From Engraulis encrasicolus (Eukaryota; Chordata; Actinopteri; Clupeiformes; Engraulidae), in the NCBI RefSeq assembly GCF_034702125.1, contig NC_085868.1:46087828-46151827 (forward strand): a stretch of DNA of 64,000 nt, in the 5' to 3' direction. Made by a program: the position numbers and the translations under genes. Under the pieces are notes generated by a model that did not search any database, was not told the origin of the DNA, and was given only the letters and a program-made list of their open reading frames with translations. Positions 55,003 through 64,000 of this stretch are shown piece by piece. Position 1 is the stretch's first letter, and every line of letters starts with the position of its first letter.

Positions 55003-56042
55003 AGAGGAGTACAAAACATCATAATCTCTCAAATAAAAACCTATTTACCCCTGTGACCTAAATCGACTTTGTGACAAGACAGTGGCATATTGTGAGAGGA
55101 GTTAGTTGTAGAAAGTTATTATATATAGGCTAACATAGGCCTACGATTTGCTTTCCAAACAATTACTTCTGGAAATTGGTGCCACAATGAACTTGTATGA
55201 GTTCATATTTTCGATCATGGATTGATGGCTTCTATAGGCCTAGTTGTTGGCATTCAGTGTGTCAATTTAAAGGATGTAACACTGACTCATTATTGGTATT
55301 TTGTACGCCGGTAAGTGTACCACTGGCAAGTAAAAGTACCGTAACAGTAATGAAGGGAAAACTGTTGAACTGCTTAACAGGTTTCTAACTGAAGTTGCAT
55401 TAGTACAAGTATATCATATTTTATGTTGCCTGACTTTCATTTTTATTCTTTCATTTATATCAGTAATAGAGCTGAGCCCAAGACCACACCAGGCAAAGAA
55501 TAATGCATGGCTGCCTGTTATAAGCTCAGCGTGTAGTGTTATATCAAGTGCTGCTTTATGGCGGGGGGTAAGCCCTAAAAGAGGCATCACTGCTGCAGCA
55601 CTCAGATCTGTATGCAGAGACCGAGACAGAGGTCCTCATACTGCACTCTACTTCACACCGCCAATGAAACAACTTGTGTTTGTTCCCACTATTATCCTTC
55701 CCAGTACATGTCTTACTTCCATTATTATTAATACATAGGCTGATATTTTTACCAAAAGTATACTTTCCTCTTAAGATTTCTCCTTTCAAGTGTCTGCGTT
55801 TTCATCCTTCACAGACAGAGAGGGGTTTTTTTGTACTCAGTGTACTTTCAGGCGCCAGGGCAGCCTGGCCTTCAACAATATTTAACATGTCAGAGTGATC
55901 AATACGGTGAGCGCTGTAACCTTGAAAACCATAACATTAGCCCCATTGTGGCCCTTTGAGGCATGCTAAAGAACCAGAGAGAGAGGAGATTAATCTGGCA
56001 GCAGGAGGAAAAAAGTTGTCTGTTATAGTGGGCATTGGCAGG

Positions 56043-56046
<4 letters not shown>
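55003..56046. other. No gene seen
   Basis: No repeat ends. Short frames at 55556-55898 on both strands lack recognisable domains. Confidence 0.4.

Positions 56047-56113
<67 letters not shown>
56047..56113. repeat. (GA)n microsatellite
   Basis: About 67 bases of pure AG/GA. Confidence 0.98.
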
Positions 56114-56115
<2 letters not shown>

Positions 56116-56405
56116 TGATTCAGCACATTCACAAAAAACACTGAAGATCAGACAACCTTGACACAATCTAGAGGGCAGATCAATAATGAAACAGACAGTG
56201 ATGGGATATTGGTTAAAAAGATCCTTCATAGTTATGCCAAGTCTTCCTCATATCTACATGGCCATCTAATAGGGTTATGGAGGAAACTTTTTTGTTTTTA
56301 AAAAAATTATTTAAATTCAATTTGTACAGTGCATTGAACACACACATACAAGCAAGCATGCATGCACGAACGGACTCAGATAGGCAAGCACCCATGATCA
56401 AATAC

Positions 56406-56557
<152 letters not shown>

Positions 56558-56738
56558 CCCCTTACCACCCAGCCATTGCCCTCACTCCTTTCCCAGATGT
56601 AGGCTAGATGATACAGTATGTCTTCAGGGGCAGCACTGTTGGCAGCAGCCATAGTTTTATTTTCTTTCAAATTCTCATTATTCTCATGTCATTTGGCTGT
56701 CCCTGCCGAGCTATACCCTCCAATAAGAAGAATCCTGA

Positions 56739-56774
56739 TATCAGAGAGAGGGAGGGAGGGAGACAGGGAGGGAT

Positions 56775-56834
<60 letters not shown>

Positions 56835-56874
56835 TCTGCTGCTTATCTAGGCTCTGGGGGGGGGGGGGGGGGGG
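56739..56874. repeat. (GGGA)/(GA)n tract and poly-G run
   Basis: GGGA-like units, about 55 bases of GA (56777-56831), and a G run of about 17 at 56858-56874, which can form G-quadruplex-type structure and is prone to length error. Confidence 0.93.
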
Positions 56875-57592
56875 TGTTCAGACTCCACACCCTCAACGAC
56901 AGGCGAGATTAGACGAGTTTGTCCCCAAAAACCAGATGTTGCTTGTGGCATAGCCAAGGCTACTAGTCACGACCCCCCCAAATATCCCCGCTTATATGTG
57001 GATGTGTCTGGACCTCTAAAGCAATGTGATTTACAGCTTGTTTACCGCCTCTTTCTTTCTGTCTGAGACTCTCTCTTTCTCCATCTCTCTCTTTCTCTCA
57101 GTAACTGGAGGCTGAATGTCTGCATGTCGCCTGTTATAAGCACCAGAAACTCTTAAAGCGCTGCAAAAAAGCAGTACATGACAGACACTTTATGCAACTT
57201 TAGAATAACTATTTTATTAGCTTTATTAACACTTTAATAACATTTAATAACAATTATTATATGGTGTGACGTCATCGGTCGAATGCTCCATTCATTTCAA
57301 CGGGGCTCCCCAACGTTCGCACGTCTGTTATTTTTCGATAACGGACGGGTTTGTCTATAACAGACCGCTGTCAATGGCAACAAGACTTTTCACTGCTAAA
57401 GCGACTTTTCAACAAGACTCTAATCAGCTGCTGTGATAGACAACACCTGTTGTCCTGGCAACCTAGCTGTTGCCTAGCGGTGTTCCACAACGGCACTGTT
57501 TTGTTTTGCGCAGCAACAATCTTAACATTAAATAGGCCTAAAGAAATGTCCCCGCCATGTGTGAATCATTTAAGTATATCCATATAATAAGC
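56875..57592. other. No gene seen
   Basis: 57265-57360 is CpG-bearing (CGTCATCGGTCG, ACGTTCGCACG, TTCGATAACGG) and continues into the hairpin at 57593. It may belong to the same repeat. No coding frame recognised. Confidence 0.4.
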
Positions 57593-57737
57593 GGGTTCAC
57601 TTTCGGCGAGTCGGTCGCTTTGTGGAATAGCAGCACTTCAGAGAGAACAAGACCCCTCCGCTCCGCGTCGGGGTCTAAATATTCTCTCTGTCGTGCTGCT
57701 ATTCCACGGTAGCGACCTTCTCGCCGAACGTTAACCC
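57593..57737. repeat. Near-perfect 145-bp hairpin
   Basis: Left arm 57593-57649 and right arm 57680-57737 pair over about 57 bases (GGTCGCT, GTGGAATAGCAGCAC, AGAGAGAA). The loop contains its own stem, AGACCCC/GGGGTCT (57650-57656 with 57670-57676), around a CG-rich tip. MITE or RNA-forming element; no target duplication found. Confidence 0.88.
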
Positions 57738-58194
57738 TTACTTAACATTTAACAAAGAATTTACAAATCACTGATAACCAAACTACGACTGCACAGTGGA
57801 GTGGGAATCAACTTCTACTGTGTGAGTTTTATGTGGTCTGTTTGATGTGGCCTTCTGGTCTTTGGAGGAGAAACTTCCAGGACCAATGCGACTGTGTCTG
57901 CTGTGTTAACATAGTATTTCTTGCCCATTTATAAACATTTGCAAACATTTTGTTGATAATTAGTCCATTATTTATAAAGTGTTTTTAAAGCTGTGAATAG
58001 GTAGTTACAGTATTCTAAGTGTTACCACTATTTATAGTGGAAGAGTTCTGGAATATTTCAGGATTTAAGTGAAACAAGGAAACATTTAATAGGTTTTCTT
58101 CTGATGCCCGTCCCCCGTTGTGCCGCGGGTAATTAAATGCTCATGCATCCAAATGTTCAGATCAAGCAACACATAAAAAGTCAATCGCCTTCAT
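57738..58194. other. No gene seen
   Basis: AT-rich, nothing recognised. Confidence 0.45.
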
Positions 58195-58910
58195 AGAGAA
58201 TAACTACCACAGTGAAGGCATGCAAAACTGTGCCACAGAAAATTCATTCAAGTGTTTCAAGGTTACTTACAGGAGCTGATGAAAATTGCACGTCTGACCA
58301 GACAATGCATAAATGCATATATGGTTGACAAGACAAAATGCAGAGAAGATGACCGTGTTGCATATGACTTTACCCGTATTTTCCAGGTCATAACTCTGTC
58401 TCCTTTTCCTCCTCAACTCCGCGCAGTACAGTAAGAACTCTGCTGTAGGATTCAAAATGTTCACAGTAAGAGACACACCAAAAGCATAAAAAACAGAGAG
58501 TTTTTATTTGCAGAGAATAACCACCATGTATTGAAAGCACACAAAACATGTCACAGAAAAAATAATTACAACAGTCCAACGTTGCTTAGAGTGGCTGATG
58601 AGACTGCCTGTTTGACCAGACATATGGCTGAGGGAAAATGCATAGAGTGATGATGACTGTGCATTGATTACCTTATACTGTATATTCCAGGCCATAGTGT
58701 CCTTTTCCTTTTCTATGCAACTTGCAGACCAAGTGCAGTAAGTCGTAAGGCTGCTGAGCAATTGAACTGCTGGATGTTTGACTTTGCCCGTATTTTCCAG
58801 GTCATAACTTTGTCTGCCTCTCCTCCTCAACTCCAGTAACACAGTACAGTAAATACCATAGTAAGTACCATAGTAAGTAGCTGCTGAGCAATTGAACTGC
58901 TGGATGTTTA
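58195..58910. repeat. Diverged tandem repeat, about 305-317-bp unit
   Basis: AGAGAATAAC starts at 58195 and 58512. Shared blocks follow: GCCACAG/GTCACAG, CTGATGA, TGACCAGACA, TATTTTCCAGG/TATATTCCAGG and TCCTTTTCCT. A third partial unit has CCCGTATTTTCCAGGTCATA near 58787. GCTGAGCAATTGAACTGCTG is separately duplicated at 58754 and 58884. Confidence 0.82.
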
Positions 58911-59189
58911 TGTTGTTTATCTGTTTTCCACCGGCCGGTATCCAGATGGCGCTGCTCCTAAACGGTGAAGACAAGGTCATGTGACGTGTGTTGCCGTTGC
59001 CGTGGCAGGGCACAGCTGCCCGGCTCTCATTTACACTCGGCAGGCTTGCTGAGCCTCATCATCAGCTCCCAGTCTCTGGAGGAAAAAGGTCACGTCACCG
59101 TCATCAAGCTGTGTCACCTCACCTCCGCCACTTACAAACACCAGGAAATAGTGGAGGCTAAAATAATGTGACTTATATGGCACTGTACA
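58911..59189. other. CpG-bearing segment, no firm gene
   Basis: 58930-59110 is CpG-richer than its surroundings. Frames on both strands are open for short lengths, but I cannot assign a product. Confidence 0.35.
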
Positions 59190-60994
59190 TACACTGTAAC
59201 AAATAGCTGTTTATTTACGGCAATTCTGCAACAGCATTCTACTGTTTTTCGAAAAAACAGACAACTACTGTGAAAATATTACTTTGAGTCACATATTGAG
59301 CATAAACAGTAAGTACTGCACAATAGCAGTATTCGCCGTTGTGGAAAAAACTAGAGATGCACCGGATCCTGATTTTTAGGATCCTGCCGGATACCAGATC
59401 CACTGAATAAGATCCTGCCGGATCCGGAACCGGATACTGGATCCTACAAAAGGGTTGAAACATATAGTCTACTCGCACACGTGGGCCCTTTTTATTACGT
59501 TGGCGCAAACTATTTTTTAGACTCATTGGCTTATTGCCACACTGCCTGCAATAGCCGCTTCCAAAGGGATTTCACTCCATGCAGTGATTGGGGTTGTGAA
59601 AGACTGAAAAGCCTAGACTAGACATGCACCAGACCCTGATTTTTAGGTAACATGCCGGATACCGGATCCACTGCTTAAGATCCTGCCGGACCCGGATCCT
59701 GTGAAAAACTGTATTATCCTGACGGATCCGGAACCGGAACCGGATCCGGTGCATCTCTAGAAAATAACAAGTTATTTTAGACAGCACCATTGAAACCCAT
59801 TCATCCTCCACTTGTCCGTGATCACCATCAAACTTCAATACCACCTGAAGAACTGAAGTCATTCTGACTGGTTAAAGATTATCTGATACTATCAAGCATG
59901 ATGAAACAATTTCTAAGGAAACTACAATTCTTAAAAAGTGCTTGATGCAGCAAAGTGTGAGTAGGATATGCATTTTGATAGTGATGAAAGTGTGAATGGC
60001 TGAAACATTTTAAGAACTTGTAACACTCTTGCAACAAGCAGCCCCATCTAAACCAATCTGCTAATCAGTGCCTGGCCTCACCTGAGTAGGGCTGTTATGC
60101 CATTATTCAATTACGGGCGTCACCTGCCAAGGGCCTGATGACTCTGGTCACATGGTACTCTTGCACCTGTATATAAATCTGGACTATCAACACTTCAGTT
60201 GCTTGCCTGCCTGCTGGCTGGCCTGCATGGCACAGCATAGCACTTGTTTGCCTACAAGCTTGCCTACAAGCTTGCTTACATGCTTGCTTACATGCTTGCA
60301 CACTTTCCTCTTTGTGAAAGCTTGCTGTATGTGGCATCATTTGTGGCATTGTTGCATATAATGTGCCTGCTGCAAATTAGTCATTGCTTTGAGAGCTAGC
60401 TTGTAGTGCTGCTAGTTTGCTGTGCTACTTGGTGCAAAATCATTTTTTAAAGACTGACCAATGCTATATTCATCATTGGCTCATCAAGAGATACAGTAAA
60501 AAGCCCACCTTGCACACTATCATTGTAACATAGCACTGTGTACTCTGACATTTTATTCATGCCCACACTTTCAAAGGACCACAGCAAACCATTTTCTCAA
60601 TACAGCATTGCGCCATAGTATCATGCTCAAGGCACTCCAGTCATGGTGAACGATGGGAGGGTGGGGTGGTAACATGGCCAGGGTACCACAGTTATGGAGA
60701 ATGATGGGTGGGGTGGGAAGTTGCCATGGCCATATTCATGAATACAACTATGACCCAGTATTTGCCTGTCATCACACAGTACAATTCAACTTTTTAACTG
60801 AAATGTACTGTTATTTTTCTTTAGAGTACTGTTATTTAACAGTTCAATTGCTGCTGAAAAAATGTTATATACTGTGATACATTAAACAGCAATGAGCTGT
60901 ATTTGATTTTTGGTGTGAAATAACAGTAGAATTACAGGTAAATATAATTGCCAGTAACTGCCGTTATTTTGCAGGGAAATTTTCTTAGAGTGTA
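59190..60994 (-). mobile_element. 1.8-kb inverted-repeat element, copy C
   Basis: Element 59192-60992 (1,801 bp), same orientation as copy B and inverted relative to A, flanked by TA on both sides. It has 5 units of the 12-bp minisatellite. Relative to B it lacks the 122-bp MITE and has a short deletion near 60818-60822 in the ACTGTTATTT region. Confidence 0.9.
59351..59760. mobile_element. GATGCACCGGATCC insert (in copy C)
   Basis: CTAGAGATGCACCGG to GGTGCATCTCTAG, 410 bp, closely similar to copy B. Confidence 0.75.
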
Positions 60995-61350
60995 GGAAAC
61001 ATGAGGCTAAAACAATACCACTCACATGACTTTCTACATAGGAAACATGTCTCAAACAGCGTTACTCATATGACTTTGTACATACGGTAGGAAACAATAC
61101 GACTCATTACATATGTCGGTCGGTCATTCTATGAAAATACACTAATACGATACCACCATTATGAAGCCTTCCAATTTGTGTATCAATGAAAAAGTCATAT
61201 TTCGTAACATAGGCCTACCGTAACATAATATGATCCTATACCTTGCATAGGCCAGCATGCCATGTGGGATATGAACATTGTGTTAAATTCTCTTCTGTTC
61301 AAACAAGCAGAATGCACATTGATACTGACTAAAATCTGAAACTTATCCCC
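60995..61350. other. No gene; weak AGGAAACA repeats
   Basis: TAGGAAACAT/TAGGAAACAA with ACTCATATGACTTT-type blocks recur three times at 60993-61110. No coding signal. Confidence 0.5.
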
Positions 61351-61523
61351 TGTGTGTGTGTGTGTGCGTGCGTGCGTGTTTGTGTGTGCTGCCTTTGTGT
61401 GTGTGTCTGTCAGTCTCTCCGTCTCTCTCGCGGTGTTTGTGTGTGTGTGTGTGTGTGGAGTGGGGGGTGTGTGCGTGCCTGTGTATGTGCGCGTGCTCTG
61501 TGTGCCTATGTGTGTGTGCATGA
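61351..61523. repeat. Interrupted (TG)n tract
   Basis: TG/CGTG dinucleotides interrupted by TCTCTC and GGGG stretches. Frames across it are artefacts. Confidence 0.9.
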
Positions 61524-61815
61524 TTTGTGTTGTCATAGCACATTGATTCAGGGCCATATGGCATATGCCACACTTCAGTCAGGATTTTATTGATGTCTTC
61601 ATATAACCACAATGGGCTCCTTCTTTGCAAGACAAACCCGACTCATACACATTCAGGTGATAATGATGATGACGACGGCGAGCATGGTGATGTTTAATGT
61701 ACAGACTATTTTTAGGGTGAGATGTACATGAGCGTACGTGTTTTATACACTTCTAGCGTGGTTATCATCTCTGATAAAGAGCTCTCTGTAGGACGCCTCG
61801 CCATGTGCAGCGCGG
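61524..61815. other. No gene seen
   Basis: Non-repetitive, including GATGATGACGACGG near 61664. TCTGATAAAG at about 61770 is a GATA-like core. No coding frame. Confidence 0.4.
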
Positions 61816-61832
61816 GTGATTAGGTTAATCAC
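61816..61832. promoter_or_regulatory. Possible homeodomain-type palindrome
   Basis: GTGATTA-GGT-TAATCAC, a 7-bp inverted repeat with 3-bp spacer, similar in form to dimeric homeodomain/HNF1-like sites. Function is inferred from sequence alone. Confidence 0.25.
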
Positions 61833-62086
61833 GACTGCTGATGGAGGTGTCATAATTACCTTCCTCCCACACAAATGAAGGGGGGTCTAGTAGGGGCGTC
61901 TAATTTAACCTTGGAAAATGCATGTGCCTCATATCTCAGGGCGACATATCTCAGAAGTGCATGCTTACTGCGCCCACACTCGTGTGCCAAAGAATGACAA
62001 ACCTATAGCGAGCAGCTATACTTACTGTGGTGTACGCACACACAAACACATATAGCTCTTTACATGTTCCAGCATATCAGCGTGAA
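61833..62086. other. No gene seen
   Basis: No repeat end or coding frame recognised. Confidence 0.4.
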
Positions 62087-62300
62087 CTAACCCTCCTCTT
62101 GTCTTCGGGTTGCCACCGACCTGTTTTGGTTTTTAAATGTAAAAAAACAACTACACAATGTTAATGTATCTCATCCAGGCCTTTTGATTTTGTTAGAACC
62201 ATCTGAACATATTTCTAAAGTAAAAATGTATTTCTGCAAATTTGAAAATGGTCTACATAAAAATATAGTAGTTGTGATCATAACATACTTTATAAAGTAA
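62087..62300. mobile_element. Possible piggyBac-like left end
   Basis: CTAA then CCCTCCTCTTGTCTTCGGGT resembles the TTAA-CCCTCCTG start of fish piggyBac-like MITEs. The matching right end is not found, so this is a fragment or a chance match. Confidence 0.35.
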
Positions 62301-62691
62301 TAATTACTGTCAAAACAGAATGTATTCATGCTTTACAGGCCAAAGGAAAGGAAACCATATCCTCTCCTAATCATGTAATCAGCTGGGAAGTCAATATTTT
62401 GACCAACTGTGTGTGATGGAACAGGCTCCAAACAGATGACAGGAAGTGGACTCAAAACTCACTGAGCCTCTTTTGCCTCCATCCTCTAAATAATAATCAT
62501 GAGATCACACGAGGAGATAGATATCCTAGCCGTGCTAGACCCACATCAAGATGAGGTAGGTGTAGAAAATATGATATTCGTAGGCAGCGGGGCAGGCTGT
62601 GCAATTTCCCTCTCCATGCAACAGTACTTGAACAAATCAATGCAATGAATAGAATAACAACAAAAGGGAATAGAGCTGCATAGCCTGGGGT
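62301..62691. other. No gene seen
   Basis: Nothing recognised. The minus frame at 62497-62928 runs into the following repeat. Confidence 0.4.
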
Positions 62692-62860
62692 GGATTTCTC
62701 GAATCCGACCAAAATTAGCCTTCGGACCAAGTAAGTACGAACGAAGTCCGACACAACAACTAACCAACAACTATGATTTCTCGAAAGCCTCAAACCAACA
62801 AGGTACGAAGTAAGTCCGATGAAATTCCAACCAAGTAAGTTCAGACGCACGATGAAGTTG
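62692..62860. repeat. Short direct repeat, about 82-bp period
   Basis: GATTTCTCGAA occurs at 62693 and 62775. Each copy is followed by CAAGTAAGTACGAA- or AAGGTACGAAGTAAGTCCGA-type sequence. Probably part of an unrecognised MITE. Confidence 0.5.
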
Positions 62861-63126
62861 TCGGAAATGCTCGGAGTGTCTCGCCTCAGCTCGGGTGCAT
62901 TTGTCGCAAAGCAGTGACGCTGTACCACACAGTGCCTGTCAAATTCAGGCTATACATCTATCAAAGTCCACAAATCTTTGTCAACACAATCATGTCCCCG
63001 ACTTCACCCCTCTTCAACTGCAGTTACCAAATGCGACATTACAATCCACCATGTATTATTTTTACTTAGGTTTTGCATATAATGTTTGGATTAATATTGT
63101 ATAGCCTACCACTAATATGGAAGCAC

Positions 63127-63210
63127 GGTTGGTGGGTGAGTGGTTAGAATGTCGGAATTCCATACACGTTTGCCGTTTCCTTATCGGAGGCGTGAGTTCA
63201 ATCCCCGGTG
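63127..63210 (+). ncRNA. tRNA-like sequence (SINE head or tRNA pseudogene)
   Basis: GGTGGGTGAGTGGTTAGAAT resembles an A box/D arm of class II (Ser/Leu-like) tRNA. GAGTTCAATCCCCGG about 50 bases later resembles a B box/T arm. The spacing fits a long variable arm. Cloverleaf pairing is imperfect, and no SINE body follows because a hAT-like MITE begins at 63226. Confidence 0.45.
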
Positions 63211-63217
63211 AATATAA

Positions 63218-63440
63218 CCATAGGTCAGTGTTTCCCAACCTTTTTTGTCCTGCGTACCCCCTAAGCAATTTTGTCACATGATGAGTACCCCTTCACTCAT
63301 GCTCTATATCTGTTCCTATATCCCAATGTGACTACACTCCATATATTTGTTATTATTACATTTTTCCAAGTACCCCCTGAGGTGTGCTCGCGTACCCCTA
63401 GAGGTGCATATACCCCTGGTTGGGAAACACTGGCCTAGGC
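63218..63440. mobile_element. hAT-like MITE, CAGTGTTTCCCAACC ends
   Basis: Element 63226-63432 (207 bp); both ends read CAGTGTTTCCCAACC in inverted orientation. CGTACCCC and GAGTACCCC blocks repeat inside. Flanks CCATAGGT and GCCTAGGC match at 5 of 8. Confidence 0.82.
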
Positions 63441-64000
63441 TATATAATAACCACCCATCACATCTTTTTTCCAGAACGGCAAGCGAAGTCATTCTCACGC
63501 TCATGGGCAACGCAACACTTTCAACAGGTCATGGCCAGGCAGATTGCAGTTAAATGCTGCTTGAAATGATAACTGAAATTACGCTTGAGAATTAATAAAA
63601 CATATCAGAATGTTTATTTAATTTTCCAGTCTGCACGCGTCTTTACGCGCAACGTAAGCGGGTGGAACTGCCATTATTGCCGTTGTACATAAAGACGCGC
63701 AGGAAGGGACCTATGGAAGGGGCCGTTAATGTCTGTAAACATGGCACATTCAAAGTCCTTCAACGTCGGAAAAGACCTGTTAACACAATCATATCCCCAA
63801 AATCCACCCCATTAAATCCAGTAACCAAATGTCGGTCTACACATCACCATCAATGAAGAGCAATGGGCGGTGAATGGTAAGCGCGAAGGCATTTTCAGTG
63901 TGACAAGATTTCGATTCCCTCAGTAAGATAGGCCTACATTAAACGCAGGTGCCTATTCCTCTGCGCAACTGTTTATCCAACCTCTGTGTGTGTGCGTAAA
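63441..64000. other. No gene seen
   Basis: A CpG-bearing part near 63635-63665 (ACGCGTC, ACGCGCAACG). Short frames without recognised domains. The window ends in a TG-like run. Confidence 0.4.

Noticed and set aside
58504..59013. 169-codon minus frame
   Set aside because: It spans the diverged 0.3-kb tandem repeat, and the peptide itself repeats. Coding is unlikely.

Overview
This window looks like intronic or intergenic DNA of a teleost (ray-finned) fish. The evidence is indirect: long (CA)n and (GA)n microsatellites, tRNA-derived SINEs, many short hAT-like and piggyBac-like non-autonomous elements, an L2-type LINE remnant and a Tx1/L1-type LINE. I found no complete host gene. One 100-base run of N (2161-2260) marks an assembly gap.

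Region by region. 1-11.9 kb: two SINEs, a purine-rich minisatellite, two hAT-like elements (one with a perfect 8-bp target duplication), a 1.29-kb piggyBac-like element with palindromic subterminal repeats, short tandem arrays, and two further inverted-repeat elements. 11.96-17.32 kb: a structurally full-length L1-type retrotransposon on the minus strand, with ORF1, ORF2, a poly(A) signal and a perfect 17-bp target-site duplication. Its ORF2 is broken by one frameshift in a 7-base homopolymer. 19.0-24.5 kb: a diverged inverted-repeat element, then the best host-gene candidate, a minus-strand first coding exon (signal peptide, 48 codons, good splice signals) with a possible 5' UTR exon about 3.2 kb upstream. 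22-32.3 kb: diverged tandem duplications, more hAT and piggyBac MITEs, LINE 3' ends and an L2 LINE carcass carrying two nested MITEs.

32.3-61 kb is dominated by a 1.8-2.0-kb inverted-repeat element present in three near-identical copies (32291-34115, 43003-44967 and 59192-60992; the last two are inverted relative to the first). The middle copy lies in a 2.7-kb tandem duplication whose second unit has lost most of the element by a deletion at a 5-nt microhomology. Three copies of one tRNA-SINE, numerous MITEs and very long microsatellites fill the rest. The last 3 kb hold a tRNA-like sequence beside another hAT-like MITE.

The annotated units do not form a pathway. The window is a record of successive insertions, and the nesting gives their relative order. 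No CRISPR array, operon or bacterial feature is present. Percent identities and counts were judged by eye, not computed.
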